From NCBI GenBank assembly GCA_015065865.1, contig SVPM01000002.1, positions 17,565 to 81,564 of the forward strand: DNA of 64,000 nt, given 5' to 3'. This stretch comes from Oscillospiraceae bacterium. Lineage in GTDB: Bacteria > Bacillota > Clostridia > Oscillospirales > Acutalibacteraceae. Below, piece after piece: positions 17,197 through 26,078 of the stretch; positions within the stretch are counted from its first letter, which is position 1, and the number at the start of each line of letters is the position of its first letter. The notes under the pieces are model-generated. The model was not told where the DNA came from and made no database searches. It saw only the letters and a program-made list of their open reading frames with translations. A program made the position numbers and the translations under genes.

Positions 17197-18267
17197 ATGG
17201 CTTTTCGGTTTGATGACGAATTTATGGATGGCATTCAAATAAAAGTGGTCGGTGTCGGCGGCGGCGGCGGCAACGCGGTGGATCGCATGGTTCGTTCGGG
17301 CGTTGCGGGTGTCGAGTTTGTGGCGGTGAATACCGACCGTCAGGCGCTCAACCGTTCGCAGGCAACGATGAAGATCCAGATCGGCGAGAAACTGACTCAC
17401 GGTTGGGGTGCGGGTGCGAATCCCGAAAAGGGTCAGCGTGCGGCAGAAGAAAGCCACGACGAGATCGTGAACGCGCTGAAGGGTACCGATATGGTGTTCA
17501 TCACTGCCGGTATGGGCGGCGGCACCGGTACGGGTGCGGCTCCCGTGGTGGCGGAGATCGCGCGTGATATGGGTATTCTCACGGTCGGCATCGTAACCAA
17601 GCCGTTCTTGTTTGAAGGCCGCAAGCGTATGGAACAGGCGGAGGCGGGCATTGCGAACCTGCGTGAGCACGTGGACAGCCTTATCGTGATCCCGAATGAG
17701 CGCTTGAAGCAGGTGAGCGAAGTGCGTATCACCCTGAACAACGCGTTCGACATGGCGGATGACGTTCTGCGCCAAGGTGTGCAGAGCATTTCCCAGCTTA
17801 TCAAAGTCAACGCGATGGTCAACTTGGACTTCGCGGACGTGACGGCCATTATGAAGGATGCGGGTTACGCACACATGGGTGTCGGTCACGCAGAGGGTAA
17901 AGAGAAGGCGGAGAACGCGGCGAAGGAAGCGATTGCCAGCCCGTTGCTCGAAACTTCCATCGACGGCGCACACGGCGTGATCATCAACATCACGGCTTCG
18001 GTGGATATCGATATGGAAGACGTGGATATTGCCTCCTCGATGATCTCCCGTGCGGTGCATCCCGATGCAACCATCATCTGGGGTGTTGCGCTGGATGAGA
18101 AGTTGAACGATGAAATGTTCATCACCGTGATTGCCACCGGTTTTGAAGGTACTTCGACCGAAACAAATATGACCTTCGGCGGCGTGAGCACTCCCGCTGC
18201 CGCCGCGGTGGATGACGGCGACCTGCTCGACATCTACGGTATTTTTGAAAAGAAGAACCAGAACTGA
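17197..18267 (+). CDS. ftsZ: Cell division GTPase FtsZ
   Basis: Tubulin-like GTPase that forms the Z ring. 356 residues from the ATG at 17197, which follows AGGAGG by 6-7 nt. The GTP loop [13 protein letters not shown] (about 18-30) and tubulin signature [14 protein letters not shown] (about 107-120) are intact, as is the T7 region. The C-terminal linker is very short and the tail reads [12 protein letters not shown] in place of the usual DIPAFLRR-like peptide that binds FtsA, SepF or ZapA; ftsA is also missing from this cluster. Transcribed alone, from its own promoter to its own terminator. Confidence 0.97.
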   Translation: MAFRFDDEFMDGIQIKVVGVGGGGGNAVDRMVRSGVAGVEFVAVNTDRQALNRSQATMKIQIGEKLTHGWGAGANPEKGQRAAEESHDEIVNALKGTDMVFITAGMGGGTGTGAAPVVAEIARDMGILTVGIVTKPFLFEGRKRMEQAEAGIANLREHVDSLIVIPNERLKQVSEVRITLNNAFDMADDVLRQGVQSISQLIKVNAMVNLDFADVTAIMKDAGYAHMGVGHAEGKEKAENAAKEAIASPLLETSIDGAHGVIINITASVDIDMEDVDIASSMISRAVHPDATIIWGVALDEKLNDEMFITVIATGFEGTSTETNMTFGGVSTPAAAAVDDGDLLDIYGIFEKKNQN

Positions 18268-18279
18268 ACATAACCGATA

Positions 18280-18317
18280 AACGGTGACCTGTCAAACGGC
18301 AGGTCACCGTTTTTTTG
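18280..18317 (+). terminator. Terminator after ftsZ
   Basis: A stem of at least 11 bp (ACGGTGACCTG / CAGGTCACCGT) is followed by seven T residues, 13 nt after the ftsZ stop. Confidence 0.92.
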
Positions 18318-19001
18318 TGAGCGAAAACCTCCGGCTGTGCGGGGGATCAAAAAAGCTTTAGCGGTGAGTGGGAAAAAATAAATCTTGAAAAGATGGACAA
18401 TGAAACGATCAAAGAAGCCTTGCCTCCCCTTGTCAGGGGAGCTTTGGCAAAGGAGCGTCCGTTTACGGGTACCAAGTAACAATCCCCTCGCAGGTGTTAG
18501 GCCGAAAAAAGCGCCTGCAGGCGCTGCCGGTAACAGAGCCTTACAGGCGTTTTTTGAAAAGCCACCGGCTGTGCCGGTGGATATTTACTGTCTAAACAAA
18601 CTGTAAATTTTATCCTCGGGTATTGCCGTAGCATTGCTTGTTTTTTGCGTGAAAATGCAGTTTCTTGCGGCTTCTTGCCGGACTCATTGGGATACCTAAG
18701 GGGCGGGCAGCCCCTTAGGCCGTTTGGGAGGGGTACGGGGAACCTATCGGAAAGGTTCCCCGTGTTCTTTGCGCCGCTTTCTTTCAAAGAAAGCGGTTGC
18801 CTGCGCGGCATGAGCGCGAGGCGACGAAGAAAAACGTTTGAAACGCATCGCTACGCGTTGTTTGAAAGCGCTTTGCGATTTTCAAACAACATCGCGGGCA
18901 GAAATTTGTATGAGCGCATATACGGCCGCCGGTTTCTTGAAGTTTACGTCTAATATGCGGTTTTACCCTTAAACAAACTGTAAATTTTATCCGTTCGGAT
19001 A
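18318..19001. repeat. Gene-free hairpin-rich repeat block with flanking direct repeats
   Basis: About 680 nt without a credible gene. Perfect or near-perfect hairpins lie at 18511-18524 (GCGCCTGCAGGCGC), 18562-18580, 18695-18719 (10-bp stem), 18735-18763 (10-bp stem) and 18774-18796. A 23-nt direct repeat occurs at 18593-18615 and 18970-18992, with further similarity over the next ~15 nt reaching the -35 of ruvC. The part at 18383-18440 resembles 60873-60920. The organisation suggests dispersed intergenic repeats inserted between ftsZ and ruvC; no transposase is present. Confidence 0.65.
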
Positions 19002-19030
19002 TTGCCACCTCGGCACATATATGGTATAAT
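19002..19030 (+). promoter_or_regulatory. Sigma-A promoter of ruvCAB
   Basis: TTGCCA (19002-19007), 17 nt, TATAAT (19025-19030), 32 nt before the ruvC start. The -35 lies at the end of the second copy of the direct repeat. Confidence 0.75.
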
Positions 19031-19062
19031 AATTTAAATACAGAGTGGGGAGGTGGCGCAAC

Positions 19063-19593
19063 GTGGTGATTTTGGGTATCGACCCCGGCTACGCGATCGT
19101 CGGTTGGGGTTGCGTGCAGTATGAAAGCGGGCGTTTTACGCCGCTCGCCTTTGGTGCCGTCACCACCCCCGCGGGCATGGATTTCAGTATGCGGCTGGAT
19201 TACATCTTTGAAGAATTGCAGTTGCTGTGTGCGAAATACAAACCCGATGCGGCGGCGGTAGAACGCCTGTATTTTCAAAACAACCAGAAGACCGCCATTG
19301 ACGTGGCGCAGGCGCGCGGTGTCACCTTGTTGGCACTCAAAAAAAGCGGTGTGCCGATGTTTGAATACACCCCGCTTCAGGTGAAATCGGCGGTGTGCGG
19401 GTTCGGCAGAGCACAAAAACCGCAGGTGATGGAAATGACGCGACGCCTGCTCAATTTGAAAGAGGTGCCTCACCCCGATGATACCGCCGATGCGCTGGCG
19501 GTGGCTATCTGCCACGGGCAGACGGGCGGCACACTGCTGAAACAAAGTTTATTGCAACAACATATCGAACAACAAAGGAGGCATAACAAATGA
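19063..19593 (+). CDS. ruvC: Holliday junction resolvase RuvC
   Basis: Endonuclease that cleaves Holliday junctions with RuvAB, 176 residues. Start is taken as the GTG at 19063, giving MVILGIDPG with GGGGAGG 6-7 nt upstream; a longer in-frame start at 19045 would sit on that site. Acidic catalytic residues are visible in GIDPGYAIVGWG (Asp near 6), VERLYF (Glu near 67) and HPDDTADALAVA near the C-terminus. The stop overlaps the ruvA start as ATGA. Confidence 0.96.
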   Translation: MVILGIDPGYAIVGWGCVQYESGRFTPLAFGAVTTPAGMDFSMRLDYIFEELQLLCAKYKPDAAAVERLYFQNNQKTAIDVAQARGVTLLALKKSGVPMFEYTPLQVKSAVCGFGRAQKPQVMEMTRRLLNLKEVPHPDDTADALAVAICHGQTGGTLLKQSLLQQHIEQQRRHNK

Positions 19594-20189
19594 TCCACAG
19601 TGTACGCGGCACGCTGATCCATATCGAACCCCGCTTGGCGGTGGTGGAATGCGGCGGCGTGGGAATGGCGTGTCAGATCACCATGAACACGGCCCGTCAA
19701 CTGCCGGCACAGGGTGATGAGGTTATGCTGTATACCGTTTTGAACGTGCGGGAAGATGCGATGGAGTTGTTCGGCTTTGCCGACACGGCGGAACGCCGTT
19801 GCTTTATGCAGTTGACTTCGGTCAGCGGTGTCGGCCCGAAAGCGGCGATCGCGATCCTTTCGGAACTTTCGCCCGACAAACTGGCGTTGGCGATCGCCAC
19901 GGGGGATCACAAGACCATCACCCGCGCACAGGGCGTCGGCCCGAAGTTGGCGCAACGCGTGGTGTTGGAACTGAAAGATAAGATGGGTGCTTCGGTGAGC
20001 GAAGGTGATGCGGTGATGCCGCAAGGCACCGTGTCTGCCGCGGGCAACGCCGCCGAAGCGGTGAATGCACTCACGGTGCTCGGCTTTTCGGCGGCAGAGG
20101 CTTCGGCTGCCGTCGGTCGATTGGACAGCGCGTTGTCGGTGAACGAATTGGTGCGCGAGGCGCTCAAAAGCCTTGCCAAAAGGGGGTAA
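19590..20189 (+). CDS. ruvA: Holliday junction helicase subunit RuvA
   Basis: Tetrameric junction-binding subunit that loads RuvB, 199 residues. Oligonucleotide-binding N-terminal domain (IHSVRGTLIHIEPRLAVVECGGVGMACQI), then helix-hairpin-helix motifs around SGVGPKAAIAILSEL (near 76) and GVGPKLAQRVVLELKDK (near 112), and a C-terminal UBA-like domain ending SLAKRG. Overlaps ruvC by 4 nt and is followed after 6 nt by ruvB. Confidence 0.97.
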   Translation: MIHSVRGTLIHIEPRLAVVECGGVGMACQITMNTARQLPAQGDEVMLYTVLNVREDAMELFGFADTAERRCFMQLTSVSGVGPKAAIAILSELSPDKLALAIATGDHKTITRAQGVGPKLAQRVVLELKDKMGASVSEGDAVMPQGTVSAAGNAAEAVNALTVLGFSAAEASAAVGRLDSALSVNELVREALKSLAKRG

Positions 20190-20195
20190 CGGGCT

Positions 20196-21218
20196 GTGGA
20201 AATGGACTATGAAAACCGTATGGTCACCACCGAATACATTCCCGAAGACGAGGCGGAAAACTCACTGCGCCCGCGCGCACTGGCGGAATACGTCGGGCAG
20301 GAAAAGGTGAAAGAAAATCTTTCGGTGTTTATTGATGCCGCCAAACAACGCGGCGATGTGTTGGATCACGTGTTGTTGTACGGCCCGCCGGGACTCGGTA
20401 AGACCACTCTGGCGGCGATCATCGCAAACGAGATGGGGGTCAACTTCCGCATCACGTCCGGCCCTGCGTTGGAACGCCCCGGCGATCTGGCGGCCATGCT
20501 CACCAATTTGGACGTGGGGGACGTGCTGTTTATCGACGAGATCCACCGTCTGCCCCGTGCGGTGGAGGAGATACTCTACCCCGCGATGGAGGATTTTGCC
20601 ATTGACATAATGAACGGCAAAGGACAGGGGGCTATGTCCATTCACCTGCCGTTGCCGAAATTCACCTTGATCGGTGCAACCACGCGGGCGGGTCAACTTT
20701 CCGCGCCGTTGCGTGACCGTTTCGGTGTCATCTCTCGCTTGGAGTTGTATACTCCCGAAGAACTGGCACGGATCGTGCGCCGCTCGGCAGGGATCTTGGA
20801 TATCCCCTGTGATGAGGACGGTGCGTTGGAGATCGCTTCGCGATGCCGCGGCACGCCGCGTATTGCTAACCGTATGTTAAAGCGGGTGCGTGATTTTGCA
20901 CAGATCCTGAACGGCGGCGTTATCAACGCCGCCGCGGCACAGACCGCACTGGACCGTTTGGAAGTGGACGAACTGGGGTTGGATATGGTGGACCGCCGTA
21001 TGCTCAAAGCGATGATCGACCACTATAACGGCGGCCCTGTCGGGTTGGATACGCTTGCCGCGGTGATCGGGGAAGAAGCGGTGACCATTGAAGACGTGTA
21101 TGAACCGTATTTGATGCAGATCGGATTTCTCTCCCGCACGCCGCGCGGACGCGTGGTGCTTCCTGCGGCATATGTGCATCTGGGTATCCCCCAACCGGGG
21201 CAACAGACTTTTGGATAA
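20196..21218 (+). CDS. ruvB: Holliday junction branch migration ATPase RuvB
   Basis: AAA+ motor of branch migration, 340 residues, normal length. Start GTG ([19 protein letters not shown]) after AGGGGG; ATG 20202 is an alternative. Walker [13 protein letters not shown] near residue 63, Walker B FIDEIHRL near 108, sensor block [19 protein letters not shown] and a C-terminal winged helix ending [12 protein letters not shown]. Completes a ruvCAB operon with a 12-nt gap to glmM. Confidence 0.98.
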   Translation: MEMDYENRMVTTEYIPEDEAENSLRPRALAEYVGQEKVKENLSVFIDAAKQRGDVLDHVLLYGPPGLGKTTLAAIIANEMGVNFRITSGPALERPGDLAAMLTNLDVGDVLFIDEIHRLPRAVEEILYPAMEDFAIDIMNGKGQGAMSIHLPLPKFTLIGATTRAGQLSAPLRDRFGVISRLELYTPEELARIVRRSAGILDIPCDEDGALEIASRCRGTPRIANRMLKRVRDFAQILNGGVINAAAAQTALDRLEVDELGLDMVDRRMLKAMIDHYNGGPVGLDTLAAVIGEEAVTIEDVYEPYLMQIGFLSRTPRGRVVLPAAYVHLGIPQPGQQTFG

Positions 21219-21230
21219 GGATGACAAATT

Positions 21231-22580
21231 ATGGGACGACTCTTTGGCAGTGACGGCGTGCGCGGTGTGGCGAACGCGGGGCTGACCTGTGAGAATGTGA
21301 TGAATATCGGCCGTGCGGCCGCCGCGATGTTGGCGGCGGACGGGCGCCGCGTGCAGGTGGCGGTCGGGTGGGATACCCGTGCCTCCTCCGAAATGTTGGC
21401 GGCGGCGCTTACGGCGGGGCTTTGCTCGGTGGGGGCAGACGTGCAGTTGCTCGGTGTGGTGCCTACCCCCGCGGTGGCGTATTTCACCCGTGTACACGAA
21501 GCGGATCTCGGTGTGGCGGTGGCGGCATCCCACACCCCGTGTGAATACAACGGACTTAAGTTGTTCGACCGTGCGGGGCGGCTGTCGGCGGCCGATGAGG
21601 CGCGTATCGAAGCCATTTTGCTGGACGGTGCGGGAGAAATCCCCTGCCCCGTCGGCGGTGAGGTCGGGCGTGTGTCAACGGTGTCGCGCGGTGCGGAGGA
21701 ATATTTGTGGTATCTCGCCTCCACCGCGGCTGATCTGCGCGGTATGCGCGTGGCGGTGGACGGTGCCAACGGTGCCGCGTGTGAAGCGATGGCGCAACTG
21801 CTTGCTGACTTGGGAGCCACCCCCATACGATTGAATTGCGAGCCGAACGGCAAGAACATCAACGCGTCGTGCGGTGTGGCGCAGGTCAATGGTTTGGCGG
21901 ATTACGTGAAGGCACACAAATGCTTTGGCGGCATTGCGCTGGACGGCGACGGCGAGCGCTGCGTGGCGGTGGATGAAAAAGGCAATCGGCTGGACGGCGA
22001 TCGTCTGCTGGCGGCGTTTGCGCTGGACCGTAAAGAAAAAGGTGCGCTGAAAGACCGTGCGGTGGTGACCACACCGCTTGCCAATCTCGGCTTTTTCCGC
22101 TTTTGTGAAACGCACGGTATGGCGGTGCACACGGTTGAAGTCGGCGGCGCGATACCCGAAGAAGCGGCGCGTGTGGGTGCCGTGCTCGGCGGCGATTCTA
22201 CCGGCGCATTGGTGCTGCGGGAGTTTTCGCCCGTGGCGGACGGCCTGCTCACCGCCGTACAGTTGCTTACCCTGTGCCGTGAAAAGGGTTGCAAATTGTC
22301 GGCGGTGGGGGAACAGATGCCCCGCTCGCCCCAAGTGATGCTCACCGTGAAGGCGGATGACCGCGCCAAAGCCGCCTATATGGCAGACAAGACCCTTGCG
22401 GCGCACATTGCGAGTGTCAACGCCTCGCTCGGCGGCGAAGGACGGGTAACGGTGCGCCCCTCCGAAACCGAACCGCTCATCCGCGTGATGGTGGAAGGGC
22501 GCGAATTTCACGAGATCAATCACGTGGCGGTCGCGTTGGCGGCTACGATAAAACAGGCTATTGGAGCTTATGCGTTATGA
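21231..22580 (+). CDS. glmM: Phosphoglucosamine mutase-like protein with altered motifs
   Basis: GlmM converts glucosamine-6-P to glucosamine-1-P for UDP-GlcNAc. 449 residues, normal length, with a classical start (GRLFGSDGVRGVAN) and Ser100 as the expected phosphoserine. Four signature motifs deviate: ASHTP for ASHNP, DGDGER for DGDADR (third metal Asp replaced by Glu), GGDSTGA for the sugar-binding GEQSGH type, and RPSETEP for the phosphate-binding RPSGTEP. It may be a drifted but active GlmM or a phosphohexomutase with another substrate. Its ATGA overlap with the next gene suggests coupled translation. Confidence 0.8.
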   Translation: MGRLFGSDGVRGVANAGLTCENVMNIGRAAAAMLAADGRRVQVAVGWDTRASSEMLAAALTAGLCSVGADVQLLGVVPTPAVAYFTRVHEADLGVAVAASHTPCEYNGLKLFDRAGRLSAADEARIEAILLDGAGEIPCPVGGEVGRVSTVSRGAEEYLWYLASTAADLRGMRVAVDGANGAACEAMAQLLADLGATPIRLNCEPNGKNINASCGVAQVNGLADYVKAHKCFGGIALDGDGERCVAVDEKGNRLDGDRLLAAFALDRKEKGALKDRAVVTTPLANLGFFRFCETHGMAVHTVEVGGAIPEEAARVGAVLGGDSTGALVLREFSPVADGLLTAVQLLTLCREKGCKLSAVGEQMPRSPQVMLTVKADDRAKAAYMADKTLAAHIASVNASLGGEGRVTVRPSETEPLIRVMVEGREFHEINHVAVALAATIKQAIGAYAL

Positions 22581-23449
22581 GAGAAGCAAATAATTGGGTA
22601 GACTATGAATTGTTGGATGCCTCGGCCGGTGAACGGTTGGAGCGGTGGGGTGAATTTATTCTTATTCGTCCCGACCCGCAGGTGGTGTGGGCAACGCCCA
22701 AGACTCACCCGATGTGGAAACGCGCGCACGCGCATTATCACCGTTCGAACAGCGGCGGCGGTCACTGGGAGACCTTGCGCCCCTTGCCCGACAGTTGGCA
22801 GATCGGCTGGGGGGATCTGCGCTTCAACTTGAAACCGATGGGCTTTAAGCACACGGGATTGTTCCCCGAACAGGCGGTGAACTGGGCGGATATGGCCGCG
22901 CAGATCCGTGCGGCGGGACGCCCCGTTAAGGTGCTGAATCTGTTCGGCTACACCGGCGGCGCCACCCTTGCCTGTGTGGCGGCGGGTGCCCACGTGACCC
23001 ACGTGGACGCCTCCCGCGGGATGGTGTCGTGGGGGCGTGAAAACGCGGTGGATTCGGGGCTTGCCGACCGTCCGATGCGCTGGCTGGTGGACGATTGCGG
23101 CAAATTCGTGCAGCGGGAAGTTCGCCGCGGCAACACCTACGATGCCATTTTGATGGATCCGCCGTCCTACGGGCGCGGGCCCAACGGCGAGGTGTGGAAA
23201 CTGGAAGATCAGATCTTTCCGTTGGTGCGGGATTGCGTGTCCCTTTTATCCGACGATCCGCTGTTTTTCTATATCAATTCCTACACCACGGGATTGTCCC
23301 CGTCGGTGATGCGGTATATTTTGCATGCGTTGATACCGCCCGCACTCGGCGGCACGGTGGATGCGGATGAGATCGGTCTGCCGGTGACGGCAAGCGGACA
23401 GGTACTGCCTTGCGGGTCCACCGCCCGTTGGCGTGCAAACGAAGGTTGA
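22577..23449 (+). CDS. Class I SAM-dependent methyltransferase (RlmI/RlmK-like)
   Basis: 290-residue methyltransferase related to the COG1092 family of 23S rRNA cytosine methyltransferases. An N-terminal beta region is followed by a Rossmann fold: VLNLFGYTGGATLACVAAGA (about 116-135) binds SAM, HVDASRGMVSW gives the acidic ribose contact, and DAILMDPPSYGRG near residue 190 is the DPPxF/Y-type catalytic block. The PUA domain of RlmI is not apparent. Substrate is inferred from family, not shown. Start overlaps glmM by 4 nt. Confidence 0.85.
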   Translation: MREANNWVDYELLDASAGERLERWGEFILIRPDPQVVWATPKTHPMWKRAHAHYHRSNSGGGHWETLRPLPDSWQIGWGDLRFNLKPMGFKHTGLFPEQAVNWADMAAQIRAAGRPVKVLNLFGYTGGATLACVAAGAHVTHVDASRGMVSWGRENAVDSGLADRPMRWLVDDCGKFVQREVRRGNTYDAILMDPPSYGRGPNGEVWKLEDQIFPLVRDCVSLLSDDPLFFYINSYTTGLSPSVMRYILHALIPPALGGTVDADEIGLPVTASGQVLPCGSTARWRANEG

Positions 23450-23547
23450 TTACGGATTTACGAGTATTTGGACAAAGCCGAGGGGGAATCGGCCCGTTAA
23501 AATCGGGTTCGGATGCGACTCTCGCCGGCCTAAAAGGAGGGACTGTC

Positions 23548-24390
23548 ATGGGGGATACGATGATCAATGCACGGCAGGTGTCCTTTTCCTACACCACCGA
23601 GGAGATCCCGCACGAAGTGCTCGGCGGGGTATCGCTTGCAGTGGAGAAGGGCAGTTTTACGGCGTTGCTCGGGCATAACGGTTCGGGCAAATCCACCATG
23701 GCCAAACTCTTTAACGCACTCTTGCTGCCGAGCGGCGGACAGGTGCTGGTGGAGGATATGGATACCGCCGTTGAGGCGAACAAATACGACGTGCGCCGCG
23801 CGGTGGGGATGGTGCTTCAAAATCCCGATAACCAGCTGGTGTCCACCGTGGTGGAGGAAGACGTGGCGTTCGGCCCCGAAAACTTGGGGGTCCCGCCTGC
23901 CGAAATTCGGGAACGGGTGGAAGCGGCACTGCGCGCGGTAGATATGTGGGAGTTCCGTGAACACGCGCCCCACAAGCTCTCGGGCGGACAAAAACAGCGG
24001 GTGGCCATTGCCGGTGTGCTTGCAATGCAACCGCGTTGTTTGGTGTTGGATGAGCCCACTGCTATGTTGGACCCGCAAGGGCGTCGCGAAGTGATGGAAA
24101 CGGTGCGCCGTTTGAATCGCGAACAGGGTATGACGGTGGTGCTGATCACCCACTATATGGAAGAAGCGGCGAAAGCCGACCGCGTGGTGGTGATGGAAAG
24201 CGGCGCCGTGGTGATGGACGGCACCCCGCGTGAGGTGTTCGGCAACGTGGAGCGGTTGCGGGCTTTGCAACTGGATGTGCCGCAACCCACCGAACTTTGC
24301 CACGTGTTACGCGGAGCGGGAGTGGCACTGCCGCCCGACGTATTGACGGTAGATGAATGTGTAGAGGCGTTGGCCTCGATGATGGAGTAA
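23548..24390 (+). CDS. ecfA1: ECF transporter ATPase EcfA1
   Basis: One of two ATP-binding subunits of an energy-coupling factor transporter for vitamins or metal ions. 280 residues from ATG 23548, preceded by AAAGGAGG. Walker A GHNGSGKSTMAK, Q-loop QNPDNQLVST, signature LSGGQKQRVAIAG and Walker B CLVLDEPTAMLDP are intact. The 98 nt before it hold only two small hairpins. It forms an operon with ecfA2 and ecfT; no substrate-binding S component is nearby, so this is probably the shared (group II) energising module. Confidence 0.95.
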   Translation: MGDTMINARQVSFSYTTEEIPHEVLGGVSLAVEKGSFTALLGHNGSGKSTMAKLFNALLLPSGGQVLVEDMDTAVEANKYDVRRAVGMVLQNPDNQLVSTVVEEDVAFGPENLGVPPAEIRERVEAALRAVDMWEFREHAPHKLSGGQKQRVAIAGVLAMQPRCLVLDEPTAMLDPQGRREVMETVRRLNREQGMTVVLITHYMEEAAKADRVVVMESGAVVMDGTPREVFGNVERLRALQLDVPQPTELCHVLRGAGVALPPDVLTVDECVEALASMME

Positions 24391-24394
24391 GACT

Positions 24395-25258
24395 ATGGCC
24401 ATTTTGGAAGTCGAAAATCTAACCTACGCGTATTCCGACGGGTTACCGACGGCGCGTGCGGCGGTAAACGACGTGTCGCTCACGGTGGAGGCAGGTAGTT
24501 TCGTGGGGGTCATCGGCCACACGGGCTCGGGCAAATCCACCTTGGTGCAACATTTCAACGGATTGCTCCGCCCCACGGCCGGCCGCGTGTTGCTCGGCGG
24601 CAAGGATATCTGGGCCGACCCGAAAAAGATCCGTGAGGTGCGGTTTCGTGTGGGACTGGTGTTTCAGTACCCCGAGTATCAGTTGTTTGAAGATACCGTG
24701 CGGCAGGATATTGCCTTCGGGCCGCGTAATATGGGCCTTTCCGAAGCGGAGGTCGCCGAACGGGTGGAAGAAGCCGCCGCGTTTGTGGGGTTGCCCGCCG
24801 CCCTGTTGGATAAATCGCCTTTTGACCTGTCGGGCGGCGAAAAGCGCCGTGCGGCGGTGGCCGGTGTGATGGCGATGCGCCCCGAAGTGCTGATCTTGGA
24901 CGAGCCCACCGCAGGGTTGGACCCCGCGGGCCAAGAGAACCTGTTGCGACAGGTGAAGGCGTATCAGCAAGAGCGCGGATGTACCGTGTTGCTTGTGTCC
25001 CACCGCATGGAAGACGTGGCGCGGGTGGCGGACCGCGTGCTGGTGATGCACGGCGGCCGCGTGGCGATGTACGATGATACGGCGGCGGTGTTTTCCCGTG
25101 CGGACGAATTGCGTGAGATCGGTCTGTCGATTCCTGACGTGACGCGGGTGTTTATGGGACTGCGTGCGCGCGGTTTGGACGTGGGAGAAAACGTGTACAC
25201 CGTCGAACAGGCGGCGGCGCGCTTGCTCCCGTTACTTCGCCGCGGGAAGGGGGAGTGA
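24395..25258 (+). CDS. ecfA2: ECF transporter ATPase EcfA2
   Basis: Second ATPase subunit, 287 residues, pairing with EcfA1. Walker A GHTGSGKSTLVQHFNGLL, Q-loop FQYPEYQLFEDTV, signature LSGGEKRRAAVAGVMAM and Walker B LILDEPTAGLDP. The YPEYQLF Q-loop is typical of EcfA2. It follows ecfA1 after 4 nt and precedes ecfT by 3 nt. Confidence 0.95.
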   Translation: MAILEVENLTYAYSDGLPTARAAVNDVSLTVEAGSFVGVIGHTGSGKSTLVQHFNGLLRPTAGRVLLGGKDIWADPKKIREVRFRVGLVFQYPEYQLFEDTVRQDIAFGPRNMGLSEAEVAERVEEAAAFVGLPAALLDKSPFDLSGGEKRRAAVAGVMAMRPEVLILDEPTAGLDPAGQENLLRQVKAYQQERGCTVLLVSHRMEDVARVADRVLVMHGGRVAMYDDTAAVFSRADELREIGLSIPDVTRVFMGLRARGLDVGENVYTVEQAAARLLPLLRRGKGE

Positions 25259-25261
25259 CCG

Positions 25262-26077
25262 ATGTTGCGTGATATTACCATCGGGCAATATTTCCCCGTA
25301 TCTTCGCCGATGCATCGATTGGATCCGCGTGTAAAAATGGTGCTTACCGTGCTGTATATCGTGGCGCTGTTTTTGCCCAAAACGTGGGTGGGGCTGGCGC
25401 TTTCGGTGGTGCTGTTGGCGGTGGCGTATGCGCTGGCACGCATTCCGTTTTCGATGGTCGTCAAAAGTGTACGTCCCATTTTGCTGTTGGTTACTTTGAC
25501 CGCGGCACTCAACCTGTTTTACAACAAAGAGGGCGTCGTGCTGTTTCAGTGGTGGATATTTACCGTGACCGACAGCGGGCTTGCCAAAACGGCGTTTATC
25601 ATCGTGCGTATTTTATGCTTGATCGTGGGCAGTTCTCTGCTCACGTACACTACCACTCCCACGGCGCTCACCGATGCGATCGAACGGTTGCTCTCGCCGC
25701 TTAAAGCGGTGCGGTTAAACGTGCACGAACTGGCGATGATGATGACCATCGCCCTGCGGTTCATTCCCACGTTGATCGAAGAGACCGACAAGATCATGTC
25801 GGCACAAAAAGCGCGCGGAGCAGATATGGAATCCGGCGGGCTGGTCCGCCGCATTCGCGCCTTGCTTCCCGTGTTGATCCCGCTGTTTGCCTCCTCCTTC
25901 CGCCGTGCTTATGAACTGGCGCTTGCTATGGAGTGCCGCTGTTATCGCGGCGGCGAAGGGCGCACGCGTATGAAGCAGTTGCGTATGGCACTGCGGGACG
26001 GGGTGGCGTTGCTCGTGATGGCGGTGGCCATTGCGCTGTTGATCGGGCTCAATTCTGTGTTTCCCAAGGTGATTTAG
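25262..26077 (+). CDS. ecfT: ECF transporter transmembrane subunit EcfT
   Basis: Membrane scaffold coupling the ATPases to S components, 271 residues. Opens ITIGQYFPVSSPMHRLDPRVK, a family hallmark, followed by several membrane spans and the cytoplasmic coupling region AQKARGADMESGG and ALAMECRCYRGGEGRT, which resembles the two Ala-Arg-Gly coupling helices. Last gene of the ecf set; truA starts one base after its stop. Confidence 0.94.
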   Translation: MLRDITIGQYFPVSSPMHRLDPRVKMVLTVLYIVALFLPKTWVGLALSVVLLAVAYALARIPFSMVVKSVRPILLLVTLTAALNLFYNKEGVVLFQWWIFTVTDSGLAKTAFIIVRILCLIVGSSLLTYTTTPTALTDAIERLLSPLKAVRLNVHELAMMMTIALRFIPTLIEETDKIMSAQKARGADMESGGLVRRIRALLPVLIPLFASSFRRAYELALAMECRCYRGGEGRTRMKQLRMALRDGVALLVMAVAIALLIGLNSVFPKVI

Positions 26078-26078
26078 T

